From Diadema setosum (Eukaryota > Echinodermata > Echinoidea > Diadematoida > Diadematidae), in contig NC_092704.1 in NCBI RefSeq assembly GCF_964275005.1, forward strand, positions 5,848,048 through 5,912,047: a stretch of DNA of 64,000 bases. The letters run 5' to 3'. The notes below the pieces were generated by a model. It had not been told where the DNA came from, did not search any database, and saw only the letters and a list, made by a program, of their open reading frames with translations. Both the position numbers and the translations under genes were made by a program. This document shows positions 12,901 to 25,177 of the stretch, piece by piece (position 1 is the first letter of the stretch; the number at the start of each line of letters is the position of its first letter).

Positions 12901-15900
12901 GAATTTTTGAAGTTTCTGCTCAGTCACTGCTGGATGAGAAGACTACTACAGCTGACGATGTCACATGCTTACAACAGTATAAGGAAAATATAAAGAGAAT
13001 TCCACAAAATGTTACTTTATGAAAAAAGTGCACATTTCCTCGACTTGTCACTGACGTATGTTAAGGGTAATAGCATTCCCCCTGCCTTCTGAAAGAGGGA
13101 AGTCAAGCATTCTCTTATTATGCAAGAAAAGTGAAAATATGTTGAATTTTCTTTATATTTTCTGTATATCGTTGAACTCATGTGACATCATCAGCTGTAG
13201 TAGTCTTCTCATCCAGCAGTGACTGAGCAGAAACTTCAAAAATTCATTACTTCTCAATGGATTGTCCGATTTTCCTCAAACTCTCACTGATGTGTTCTAC
13301 TAATATTGCTGCATTCACTCAATCCACATGTCTATGAAGGTGAACTTGTCCTTTAAACTTGGTATTTGGGTACACGATTCACTCTATGAGAACAATGTTT
13401 AATGTCCATGCATTAACACTTGGGAACCATATGGTGCTTATCATGAATATTCAAAGTATTTCACATATCAATGTAAACTTTTTCTTTCTTCCCTATAAAA
13501 TTTGGAGAGCATATATTTATGTACAGGCTTGTATGAGTTAGATGGTACTGTGTGTCTATCTGTCCAGTTGTATAATCATTCTTTCCCACTTTTTTTTTTT
13601 TTAACTGTGCAATTTGTTTAATTTGCTCATACAAACAATGGCTTAATGGTTTCATTATTCTACCTGAACTTTGGAAACAGTTCAAATTTCCTGTCCGTCA
13701 TGGTCATGCAATTTTATGAACCACAAATGCTGCGTACACATGCACGTCTTCCACAAACTATCCACACCTTATACCATAACACCCATGCTCATTGGTATGG
13801 GAGAATGGAAAGACTCCACGACATTGCCACTCAAAACAATCCAAAGTTTAAAACAATGCTGCCCCCATCTTCCCCGCCCTTGTGCTCTGACAAAACAGAG
13901 ATTCAATGGCAGGTTTGCGACAGGAAGTGATCCTGATGTTTGATAATACTGACAGGAAGCTGCAACCTCAACTGTCTCATTCAGACACGTGCCAGTATCT
14001 AATGCCGTCTATCCATCAAGGACTATATGGCCACATATGGCACTGGTTATGGCAGCTTTCATAACATGCACACACCACTGGAAAATTCACCATCGATACC
14101 ATCAAGGCCACTGCAGCAGCCGACCGGAAGGTATTCTCACCAAATTTCATGGACCTTAATATATAAACACATGTGCAGGTACTAAACAAAGTCACATCTC
14201 ACACTTTGACAGTAATGCACATTCATATTCAGGTCAGTGACTTGTAAATGAAACCAAATGGAAAACATTGGAGAAGAAAATGTACAGTGTAGAGACAACT
14301 GTGGGCATGTTTCACCAGAAGACAACTTGTATTCAGCTTTGGACTTAGGATCAGTTAATAACGTCAGTATTTGCAACATGACGTGCACATATCTATCCCT
14401 GTATAATATATGTGATTTGTTTTGTCACATTTGTGTTGCTCAGGTATTGTTAAAGAATTTTGTGACATTTAGCAATAACAATAAAATTTTTGCCATGACG
14501 CAAAGCACATAATCCTTTGTCTTCACTAAATTTCAGTTTTAAAGATGTTTTCTATTTCAGCATTATCATCTTTTAAATGTAAGAAAAAAAAAAGCAAGAT
14601 GAAAGTAAACATGGTACTCACTGGCAGAAGATGGCAAGAACATTGGAGGTGAATGCATCCAGGTACTTCTTGGCTGGCTTGTAGCCACGATTTAACCTGA
14701 AATGAGGAAAAGTCTTAATTAGTCACATTTTCATAGGTGGTTGATCTGGAAATACATGCCTAACCATACAGGGAAACAACTCATATCATCAGTGCACACA
14801 GAATCTCATTTTGACAATACTGTAAAACCAGGAACATTTGCACCATGTAACTTTTGCACATGGGAGTTGCCGGCCTTTTTCTTGGGAGTTGCCAGCCTTT
14901 TTCTTGGCACGAAACTTTTGTGAATTGGCACTTGCATTTAATGTATTGTGTAGACAAACACTTTTGCATGCATGTTGCATTTGTGAATCTTGGCTAAGTG
15001 TGATGGAAAAGAGTGATTCATCAATGATAATACAAACTTCCAAAATTTATGTGAACAAGACTGATACTAATTATGCACATGTGTAAATCAATATAAATCA
15101 ATATTACACTCAAACATGTATACATTCAAATGTACATTTACACATTAGCAACAAATACACAGAGGGAAAGTCCACACACAATATTGATATCCAATCATGA
15201 TTGGACACGTATCATGAATTGCTGCCAAGATAACCACCCGTTCAAGACATCTCACCTTGCTTGAAACTCATGGTCTAGTTCATTGAAGTGTCTGAGATAG
15301 AGCCTTCCATACTGAGACCTAATGGAGCACATGGATTTTGTAAAGACAAAATTTCAAACATTATAAGGATAAAATGACCATTTAGTGTGGAATAGAATTA
15401 AACATAAGACACAATGGAAAGACACTTCTCCTATGCATGCATACCAGCTTAATCTTTGTCAAACTTCTCAGTCATTATTGCAAAATCAATTCATCATATC
15501 GAAATGTGCAAGCAAATATATCAGAAAGGTCATGGATATTGAGGAATGTAAACTTTCGCTGTTATTTCACTTTACAGTTTGAATGTCAGACCAATAGACT
15601 GATATGGTGGGTTACTAGCATTGTCAAAGTTTGTGCAAACTGTAATAACAGAGGTTGTTTGGTTGTTTGGTTGTTTGTTTAGTAATAAAATCACCACCAC
15701 CTGCAAACAACAGGAATATTCTTGTTTAAAATGCTCTATCTAGATCTCAAAAACTGAACTTTGCTCAATATGAACAGGTTTACTGAATATGATACTCGGG
15801 GGGAAGAAAAATCCATCTCCAAAATATCAATTTATGTATCAGTTGCTTGGGTATTAAAGCATGTAATGAAAAAAAGGAGCGTGGGGGTGGGTGGAGAGGG

Positions 15901-18900
15901 GAGATGAGGGTGAGGGGTTCGGTTAAGAGAGTATTCCAGTCTCTCCTGGGCGTACCATTTGCGTGCACCGAGGGTGGACGGGTCTCGCTTGATGAGCTCG
16001 GCGTAGCTAAAGAAGGAGTAGAGGATTTGCCAGAGGAAGATGAAGGGACTCAGGATGAAGTTAGCGAAGCCAATCCACAGGATGTGTTTCGAGAGTCTGA
16101 TGAGAGATAAAAATTGATGACTAGGAGCTGTAAAAAAAAGCATACACAAGTTACTCATGCAAAGGGCATGACATTAGCTGTGAGCTCGTGGCCCAGGGCC
16201 ACATGTTGGGCTACCAAACTTGAAAAAGGCTATAATAATCTTTAGGTGGTACAATTGGGCAACTAAGATTCAAAATGGATTGCTATGTTTCCTCTAATTT
16301 TGGGCAACTACATTTCTTTTCGGGCCACCAAAATTTCAGATTCAAACATTTTAAAAAGGCTATAATTATTTTAAGGTGGTACAATTGGGCAGCTAAGATT
16401 CAGAATGGATTGTTATGTTTCCTCTCATTTTGGACAGCTGCATTTCTTTTCGGGCCACCAAAGATTTAAACACTTCAGTGGCCCAAATGGGACACCAGAG
16501 AAAAAAAAAATGGCGTCGGACCTTGTCATACAGATACATGAATTATCACATGGTTACCGTAAGCATTTTATGAACTTGGAAACAGCAGTGATTGAGTGAA
16601 GAGAGAGAAAGAGAATGAGAGAGAGGGAGAGAGATAGAGTGATAGGCAGAGAGGAAGAGAGAGAGTGAGAGAGAGTACTGGTCCATGAAATTAAAATGAA
16701 TTGTAACTGCCAGTAATTGCCAAATCTAAATTATGAGGTAGTCCAAAAAAAAAATTTCACAATGAATGATGTACAATCAAACTATGGTGTAACATCAATC
16801 GAAGAACATGAGAGTTGCTCAAGCGTTAAATTTGATTCTTCCTCTTGGAACCCATATCCATCTACTATCAGTTGGTTACCACATGTTTTAAAGTATGGCA
16901 GTCCTCTCTTTTCCTCTTATGTGTTGTCTGAAGGTTTGCTCTTGCTCTTGAAGATAAATCAACATACATATTCAGAATGTAGTTTTATAATACTTGGAGC
17001 ACATCCATTTGACAATGCATCTGTTTGCTGTTTGCTGTTTTTTTAAATCACAGAGCCTGCTGACTGGACTGAAAATTTTCAATATCAACATCTTGAGAAT
17101 TGCCATGATTTTACTGATAGGACAAGGCAAATTCCACTGGAGACGTGCATGGTACTATACAACAACAATTAACCCGTTGAGGACGGACTGATTTTGCTAC
17201 AACACGCATTTTCTATAGACACCTGCCCGAGTATACTCAAGACTCGTCCTCAACGGGTTAAAGAATACACGCAAACTCTGAACTCACTGTCGGGCGAGTT
17301 CCTCTCGCTTGGAGGATCGCTTGTACTCCTCCTTGAGGTGCCAGTAGTTTCGAAAGGGTGCCCACGGACCCCCTGGAAATGCAATTCAAGTTTGTATTCA
17401 GTTTAGTAGCAGCGTTTGATGATGTTTCCCATTAGGTAAGTCTGTGTTGAACGGAGCTATGCACATTCCAACACTGCTTGCTTTTGTGTAAATATCGAGC
17501 AATATAAAGATCGAGGGTCAAAAACACATGCTAAATTCTTAAAAAAAAAAAAAAGAAATCTATAGGACACTAGATTTTCCCTACTCTATATTTCCCACAA
17601 GCAGTAGTCTTAGAATAAATTATTGGTGAAACGGTTTATGCGCCCAGTGATATTTGTTCATAGATTTCTTGAAAGTCACAACATAAAATCTTTTGTATTC
17701 TGGAGTGGTTGTTGTTTCTTTCTCTTGCATTTGAACACAATCATACAGCTCAGACAGAAAAGTTTTGCAATGTCGGAAATTCAACCACCACAACATCAAT
17801 ATTCCATTTAACATCATTTTGGCTACTTCCTCTTTCTTCTCACACGTCATGTCTGCAACATCTATGTATCATTTCCTGCATTCCCGACTTGGCATAACCC
17901 CAAATCTTACTCTGCAAGCCTAATAAGGAATGACCTATGAATCGTTGATGCTCACTCCGATCCTAAATCCAAAGATCTAGTGGTAACTAGAAGACGAAGT
18001 AAAATACTGAATATTTATTGAGACTGAATATTTATTGAGACTGAACAATGGGACTAAATAATTATATCAAATTAGTACACATATTACTGTATGCACTTGC
18101 CATATAAAAAAAAAGTATGAGTATTTTTTTTTACAAACTTACAAAAAATGTATCACATAAAAACTCAACTACTCCATATCAATGACATATACACCTGTTC
18201 ATGATCTTCGCTCCACTGCAGGGGCTGTTTTGTATGATGATCACATTATGATGATATACAGTTGTATTGTGATGTGTTTGATGATGACAGCACTACTACA
18301 ATTACTTAATGCGTTAAGTATGTACTCACAGAAAAGAATCATCTCCAGGTTGTATTTCAAGCCATTGGTCAGGAATACACTGCATACAGAAAAACGTTTG
18401 TTTGAAATTTGATATACATTGTACATACAATGAATACTGGTGTATTTCATATTAGGCAATGCATTTCATGATTTCATCACATACCTTCATAACATCACAC
18501 ACATAATCGTCGCAAAGAATCGATTCGCTAAATCACAAACATTTTGATGTATAATGCTCTAACATAAACATAAATATTTCATATGAAGCAATGCATTTAT
18601 TCAATGGTCACATACAATACCTACATGTGCATATCATAATAACACACATAACCATCACAACAAACAAATTCACTCTACCATAAACATTTGGATGTACAGT
18701 GTAAAATGTTCTGGCAACAATGAGCCTGACTAAATGGATTAAATAAATCCAGAACCACATCCCACATCCATCCTGTTTTGGCTCGGATCGGAAGCCTTCT
18801 GCATTGTATACAAGAATTACTGCAACAACAACTCACTTTAGAAAAAATTATATCCATGTACAAAATCAGCCTTGCTGAAGGTTTTCCTTTATGGCAAACC

Positions 18901-21900
18901 TTTCCTTGGTTTCACCCAATGCTCTCTCCTGGCCTGTCAACACATTAAAGTCTGATCTATAAAGTGATGAGTTAGTGTTTACAGTAGATATCTCCATGCA
19001 AAATTTGCACTCTTGTGCTTTTCCAGTATTAAAGTATGATATGATTATAAAAATAAAAGTTATCTACTCACATGTCACCATAAAATGGTAGCTGATGATG
19101 TAATGGCAGCAGAGACTTATTTACCATGGCAACCATGTAATTCTTGAATCTAAGTATCCTATGATAGATATCTGGGAGAGAAAATGTAACACATTACTAT
19201 TAAATGAACACATTTTATACAGCATTACTGTGATACAATTCACTTTAAATTCTGATGACATTAAAGGACAAGTTCACCTTCATAAACATAAGGATTGAGA
19301 GAATGTAGCAATATTAGTAGAACACATCAGTGAAAGTTTGAGGAAAATCGGACAATCCGTTCAAAAGTTATGAATTTTTGAAGTTTTTGTGCAGTAACCG
19401 CTGGATGAGAAGACTACTGCAGTGTGTGAATAACTTAGATGTCACATGCGTACAACAATATAAGGAAAATATAAAGAGAATTTCACAAAATTTCATCTTT
19501 TGAAAAAAGTACACATTCCCACGACTCGTCACCGACAAATGTTATGGGTAATATTATTCCCCCTGCCTTAAGAAAGAGGCAAGTCAAGTGCTCTTTTATT
19601 ATGCGAAAAAAGTGAAAATATGTTGAATTTTCTTTACATTTTCTTTATACTGTTGTACGCATATGACTCACAAGCTGTAGTAGTCTCCTCATCCAGCGGT
19701 TCCAACACAAAAATTTTAAAAATTCATAACTTTTGCCTCGATTGTCCAATTTTCCTCAAACTTTCACTGATGTGTTCTACTAATATTGTTGCATTCTCTC
19801 AATCCTTATGTTTATGAAGGTGAACTTGTCCTTTAAATGAAGCTATTACAATAGACACACATGAAGTGAATCAAAGTATTTGCTTGCATTAGACTGATAG
19901 GTTGCAGAAGTTTACAGCATTCTCCAAAACATCGCAAATAAAAGCAAGCCTTTAACTTTGGACCCTGCTCTCAAATAGTGATGCAGTATTAAAGAACTTT
20001 AACAACATTCGTACACATTGCATCACATAGGTATTAAAGAATGAATGAGAAAAAAAACATGCGATTCCCGAGTGTCCATGAGCAAACACACCATGAAATA
20101 CTGCAGTCATTGTGATTTTTTAAAGACAAATTTCACAAGTCAACAGACTTTTGTGAAGTTAACGGTTTGTGAAAATATTGCCTCCTGTGACATAAATGCT
20201 TCACATATCGTCTCCAGGGCGGTAAATCACTAGCATTTTTTTTTTTTTTTTTTCATGAAGAGCGATAATACTTCTTCCTCAATCTGTCATTGTGGTACTC
20301 CATTGATAATCAAGCCTTTGCCGAATTTGCCTCAGAAGTCCCACAATCAAAAATCACTTGCAAAACATAATAATAGTGTCCGCAGTGTTGTATCACTCAT
20401 CATTTTCCTTGACACCAGAAAAATGAAATCAAACATGTAAATTTGTCCCCTTTCTCACACAGAATGGTAAAGAATGGAAATTCAAGAAACGAAAAACTCA
20501 CACATGGAGAGACAAATAGAACAAGGACAAGACATACATTCAGAGAGATCAGAAGAACCTTAGAGAGGGGATGAAAATGAGGGTGTGGTCAACCATAAAG
20601 GTGAACCCACCTAGTTCTGTAAGTTCAGCTTTGTGTATGCACATTCTCTGCTCTCTCTGCACCTGCTGGACTCTCTTGAGAACATCATGCCATGTTAGAT
20701 TCACCAGCTCTTTCTGCAGCGGAACAAGGGTTAATAAAAACAAGGCAATCATTAACAGGTATTGTTATTTCGATTTTTTTCCGATTTTTTTTTTTTAAAG
20801 AGAGGGTATACTGCTTGGCCTGAATACAGTAACCGATTAAATATAGTATTCATCATATTGGATCTGATATAAACAAATTCTTACGTAACATCAAATCTAC
20901 CAGCACAAGAATTATAAATGTAGTAGGTTCTTCATAAATGTTTCAATCAGTGAAATTTTGTGTACATAACAAGTGGAGAGCTGCTTAACACCTACACCTT
21001 GTACATCACACTAACCTTATGTTTGGCTTTTCCCCAAAATTGTCATTGACCTACTCATCTAATTTTCCTGTTTTCATACATAGCAACATAATATTAGGAC
21101 AGCATTTCCGTTAAAATCTTTGAATCCCATCAACAACATGGTCACATACAATGTCAATAGCATTTGAAATTGGTGGTAATAAGAGGTTTCACGATACATG
21201 GAAGGAACAATTATGGCAATGCCATCATCTCATGGGGGGAAAAATGTTGACAAAAAAGAAGAAGAAAAGTGGCCTTACTGATGAGATCTTGAGAGCCTTG
21301 GTGTAGAATGCACGGATCTCCCAGAAGTGGAATGCGTTGTAGAGCACCCTCAGGAGACGATGACACCAGAACAAACCGGCAATGATCAGACAGATCACGA
21401 TGACACCAGCACCATGTGGACTGTGTGGGGTGGTCGTCAAACAGACACAACAAAAATGATAATAGGAATGTATACGTCAAATATTTAGCAAGTTGTTATT
21501 TTCGAGAATTTCGCAAGTCGCGTGCTATTCACAAATTTAAAAGCACACAAAAATATCAACTCTGATCCCAACATCAACGTGACATGCACGCATACATTTC
21601 TCTGTTCAGTGTTGTGCTTCATAACTGTGAATTTAACCACTCCCGAAATCATCGAAAAGTCCTGATTCACGAAAAATGAGATTCACTAGATATATGGCGT
21701 ACACAGTTATCAAATCATTTCAACTTCAGAATAATCCCTCAGTTCACAGTGGGTTGGGGAAGCTTGCTTCAAATGAAAAAAAAAATACACACAAAAATGC
21801 AGTTTACTGTTAGCATGATTCTTTGTATAATTGTTCTTTTTTAAAACACCAAACATTTTTTTTTTTTTTTTTGTGGGGGGGGGGGGGAAATAATGTCATG

Positions 21901-24900
21901 TGTGATGACTGAGATTATCACAAGTAACCAACTCATGTTACAAAAAGTACATAGCACAATGATAGAGAAAAAACTTAGAACTGAAGTTTACAGGTATGCT
22001 GAGTTGGTGTGAATATTACATAAAGACACACTGAATTACTGGAACAGTGTAAATGGACCTAAATGGATTAAAATTTAGTTTTATTTTCATGGACGTCTTC
22101 AATATTGTATATTAAAAAAAGAGACAAATTGTTAGTCTATTCCAAGAATCAGCACACTTGTCTGTACCTAATGATCAGGGTAGAACTGTCAACACATCAT
22201 TTAATTCTTTTGTCAAGGACCACATCTTCCTTTGAGAGTACAATCAAAGCTAACTATCCGACATGAACAACAATGTTGAATAGAATCATTTTAATTCTAT
22301 AATCTATGTTCCCTTTGACCGGGCATTTTGTCTCTGTTTCTTTTTGTTTTTGTTTTTGTTTTTGCTTTTGTTACACAGAAGACAGGTTAGCAGCATGAAA
22401 GAAAGAGAATATTGCAAAATCACGATTTGATCCCTCCTGAGGGAGGTCACCTTGTATAATCTCCCCCCCCCCAAAAAAAAAAAGAAGAAAGAAGTGATTT
22501 CCATGAACACTTACTCAGAAAGACACTCAGAGCTCCTGATGACCTGAGGAATGGTGACCTTTTTGTCTCCTACGTCGCCATCTTGGAAGAGCACCTTGTA
22601 GTTCACGCATCTCACGAGGAACAGGGAGAAGAAGATGATGAAGAGAAATTGCCTGTTGAAAAGAGAAAACAAAAGATGGTACAATTGTACATGGTGGAGA
22701 TGATAAACTTCCTATGCACAGGAAACTAACGTATTAATACCGAGGTATCTTCTATGCAAAGGCAGGCATCAAAACAACTTCAAGTAGAGTGGTAGAAATG
22801 GCTTTGTGTTAACACAAACACAAACACACACACACACACACACAAATAGAAACACAAACACATTCCAAAAATCGCCTGTGGATTGACTTTTAAGTTGATA
22901 CTACTGATGATAACCATGTGATACTTGAAAAGGCAAGTTCAGATGAAATCTGGTGGAATTTGGAAGACCCCCCCCAAAAAAAAAGGCAACTATTAACAAA
23001 GCCCATATTACTTTTGTGCACAAGTTTATACGTACAGACAAATCTTTAGAAGATGATATAAAAATTGGTTGCACTGTTTTCAAAGCAGCTGCAACTAATA
23101 GGTTTCAAGACAAGAAGCATAAACAAATGTCTTTCATTAATAAATGTATGCATGACTAATGCATGTCAAATACATGTATATGCTGTATTTCAAAAGAGAT
23201 TTTAGAAATACATGACACTTACACTAGTTCCAGGACTTGTGCTAACATCATGCACAAGTAGCCATGTTTTTGATGATAATGATACACCTGGATCACTGTT
23301 AAGGACAAGCACTGCAAAGTTTACATGGTAATATGGTATCTCTTGGACACAATTGCCTGATGCATGCCATTATTCAGAGAAGACACTGTCTTTGAGTGAG
23401 AGCATGTCACAAATTCATTTATACAATTTGTATGTGTGAATGTCTAGAAATTCACTTCTTTTTTTTTTCCCACAGAAAATACCCCACGTGTTTATATAAT
23501 AGATAATTCTGAAGAGAGTCATCATAAAAACACAGACAAGAAATCCAAAGAACTCCATACATATGAAAATAGATTAAAAAAAATAAAAACAACACAGAAC
23601 CTTTGTATGAAAAAAACAAAAAAACAAAGATAACTTTGGATGGTCACGTCATGCCTTTTGCATTGAAATAAAACACCAGTAAAATGTTGGAGAACACAAT
23701 AGCATGTACAAGAATTGCCGTACATTCTATACCCTACTAAATGTTTATCATTAAAAGAGTTAAACCTGCTCTTGGCATGTTCCCTCTCAAACTCTAGTTA
23801 AAACTTCCACTGAAAGTCAGGGCTTGAACAGCAGCCATGTTCTTAGCTTCCTCTTGAAGTACACTGTACAAGTGTACATCAGCCATTGTATCCCCACAAT
23901 GTCTGTCACAAAGCTTACAGTCTAATCACTTTGGACACTAGGCAGAATACCATGTTTAACAATTTCCACTCCTCCAAAACAAAAATCGTCATGACGAGCA
24001 AGCCAAAGCTCTTAAATGCAAAGCAATGAATCTTTGTGTTTAAAAGCATTGCCAATCATTTTATGGACTCAGTGAGAATTCCACAAAATGTGGATTGTCA
24101 GAAATGTGAATACAGCCTAAATTACACAGATGAAAAGGATACTCTTGTGAAGAATTCATCCAGATTTTCTATATGATTCCAGCGAGCTGAAAAGAAAATG
24201 CAATAATAACATAATGTTACCAATTATAAAGTAAAAATTGCTGGGAAAGAACATTTCACTCTAAAGATGTAAGCACATTAAATTTGATACATACCAATAC
24301 AGATACTATCTGGAAATAAGTAGATTCTCACATTTTGTGACTGAAAGTTAATGCTATACTTTGGGATGATGTTGAAGATAGAGTTAGTAAATGGTGGATT
24401 CATCTTTGACTATATATGATGTTTACACATCATCACAATGGACAGTTCTAACATTTTGAAAACTTAAAAAAAAATCATTGTATAACAACTGCTCATAAAT
24501 CAACATGATAAAAGCTATGATTATGTGAGAGGAAAAAAAAAAGAAAGATGAAAAGCAGTGTGAAGAAATCAATTATTAGGGATACATTTCACTTGTAAGG
24601 AATATACATTTTGTATGTATGTTAAACATAAGGTGAAAAGGTTTATGTGTTCACTTTTACATGAAAAAGCACATTCCATGTACAGTTGTACCTCCTTGCA
24701 TACTATCCTGTCCAAAGATAAATGGCTGCATGTACTAATCAATAGAACTGTTCAAAGAGCTTGTTTTATTCATTTGATAATAGCAAGAGCAGGGAGTTAC
24801 AAGTATGATATCTTCGATGTTACGGCCAAGCAATGCCTAGAAAGGAAAGTGCAACAATATCTCGATAGTACTCAATCCACAAACATTCAAACTCGAGTAC

Positions 24901-25177
24901 ACATTCATGAGCAATGTGAACCATCAGAAAACTAACATCTTTACATCATTACATGATCTTACATTATGTCTCAGTGAAAGAAATAATTGAGACATGTACT
25001 AAGTTTCATATACAGGTAAAGCCATGTTTGAGGATAAGGGGTTATATTTCTAGGGGTAACACATACATTTGTACCTCTTCCAGATTCATGGACGACATGC
25101 AGCATCACATCTCTTTCCTCTACTGGGTCATCATCCACTGTTTCCAACCTCCGATACTCCGTCTCTAGGCGAGCCAT
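2853..25177 (-). CDS. ATG9A: ATG9, autophagy lipid scramblase (complete, 22 coding exons)
   Basis: ATG9 is the multi-spanning membrane protein of autophagy: a trimeric lipid scramblase on Golgi- and endosome-derived vesicles that seed the phagophore with ATG2. Coding exons in transcript order: 25177-25075, 24186-24143, 23287-23223, 22652-22515, 21420-21279, 20713-20611, 19171-19072, 18379-18330, 17372-17288, 16096-15956, 15318-15256, 14696-14622, 12679-12570, 12166-12126, 10202-10068, 8637-8458, 7702-7619, 6777-6711, 5631-5543, 4855-4647, 3680-3536, 3044-2853. All have GT-AG sites and phases sum to 2361 nt, 786 aa (human ATG9A is 839). The start [12 protein letters not shown] aligns with human MAQFDTEYQRLE, keeps the Y8-x-x-L11 sorting motif, has a good Kozak context (ACGATGG) and an in-frame TAA just upstream. 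Hydrophobic segments lie near residues 60-85, 120-140, 281-305 and 372-390. Conserved blocks include [48 protein letters not shown] and ALYMHQLH. The C-terminal 230 residues are Ser/Pro-rich and diverge from human. Confidence 0.97.
3266..3398 (-). mobile_element. Tigger/pogo-like element, left-truncated copy
   Basis: The right end CCGGTCCCGAGGACTTC...GGGAGTCCACTG followed by TA matches the complete copy at 29518-29726. The left terminal repeat is missing, so this is a truncated relic in ATG9 3' intron DNA. Confidence 0.7.
3715..4290. repeat. (GATA)/(GACA) microsatellite grading into (GA)n, ATG9 intron 20/21
   Basis: About 470 bp of imperfect GATA/GACA tetranucleotides followed by GA-rich sequence, inside the last large intron of ATG9. 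Its minus strand gives long open frames of Ser-Ile-Tyr-Leu, which are an artefact of the repeat. Confidence 0.9.
6404..6515 (+). mobile_element. tRNA-derived SINE
   Basis: A box TAGCTCAGTCGG at 6415-6426 and B box GGTTTGAATCC at 6458-6468, spaced as in a tRNA, but the acceptor stem does not pair and there is no CCA-side match. The downstream body AATCCCATTTTCTTTGC, then CACTAAT, also occurs upstream at about 6168-6200, suggesting a second, partial copy. In the ATG9 intron between 5631 and 6711. Confidence 0.6.
8783..9169. mobile_element. TTAA-flanked palindromic element, family B, copy 1
   Basis: TTAA-TGGGATGGTATAGTTTTG at the left and AAACTATACCATCCCT-TTAA at the right, 379 bp between TTAA sites, inverted arms throughout. 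In the ATG9 intron between 8637 and 10068. Confidence 0.8.
10322..10476. mobile_element. TA-flanked element, family H, diverged copy
   Basis: TACTGTAAAATGAAC at the left and CCAGTTTTACAGTA at the right with the GAATGCATTGTG core shared with other copies. In the ATG9 intron between 10202 and 12126. Confidence 0.55.
10786..12093. repeat. 1.3-kb TGACCTTTGACC repeat, copy 1
   Basis: Begins CTAGAAATGTCGCTATGGCG ... TCCGCCATAATGC and ends GGACGGACGGAC ... GGCGGAGGCATAAA. Inside, TGACCTTTGACCT occurs at 11148, 11449, 11595, 11745 and 11890, within units of about 148 bp. No coding frame. In the ATG9 intron between 10202 and 12126. Confidence 0.85.
12749..13402. repeat. 50-bp direct repeats bracketing family A copy 1
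   Basis: 12749-12798 and 13353-13402 are near-identical 50-mers that both start and end with TTAA (TTAAACTTGGTA ... AATGTTTAA), with about five mismatches. The 554-bp element lies exactly between them. Confidence 0.8.
12795..13356. mobile_element. TTAA-flanked palindromic element, family A, copy 1
   Basis: TTAA-AGGACAAGTCCACCTTCA at the left and TGAAGGTGAACTTGTCCT-TTAA at the right, with inverted arms running more than 200 bp inward and no coding frame. TTAA duplication is the hallmark of piggyBac-type insertion. In ATG9 intron between 12679 and 14622. Confidence 0.85.
14818..14995. mobile_element. TA-flanked element, family H, rearranged or truncated copy
   Basis: The left end TACTGTAAAACCAGGAACATT is clear. 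The interior repeats a short GGGAGTTGCC(G/A)GCCTTTTTCTTGG unit twice, and the right terminal repeat is not seen beyond GTGAATCTTGGC. In ATG9 intron between 14696 and 15256. Confidence 0.5.
16225..16482. repeat. Two tandem 130-bp units
   Basis: AAAAAGGCTATAAT and the whole following stretch to TTTCTTTTCGGGCCACCAAA occur twice, about 130 bp apart, with few differences. In the ATG9 intron between 16096 and 17288. Confidence 0.85.
16595..16677. repeat. (GA)n purine tract
   Basis: Imperfect GAGAGA run in the ATG9 intron between 16096 and 17288. A similar tract sits in the CNOT9 3' UTR at 38729-38820. Confidence 0.8.
17169..17261. mobile_element. Tiny TTAA-flanked MITE with CCC ends, family E, copy 1
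   Basis: TTAA-CCCGTTGAGGACG at the left and CGTCCTCAACGGG-TTAA at the right: perfect 13-bp inverted repeats and the TTAACCC start typical of piggyBac. Only 85 bp long. In the ATG9 intron just before exon 9. Confidence 0.85.
19261..19836. mobile_element. TTAA-flanked palindromic element, family A, copy 2
   Basis: Same ends and arms as copy 1 (TTAA-AGGACAAGTTCACC ... GGTGAACTTGTCCT-TTAA), 568 bp between the TTAA sites, in the ATG9 intron between 19171 and 20611. Confidence 0.85.
22816..22862. repeat. (CA)n microsatellite
   Basis: CACACACA run in the ATG9 intron between 22652 and 23223. Another (CA)n lies at about 52932-52970 in the region between ANKZF1 and the membrane-ankyrin gene. Confidence 0.8.
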
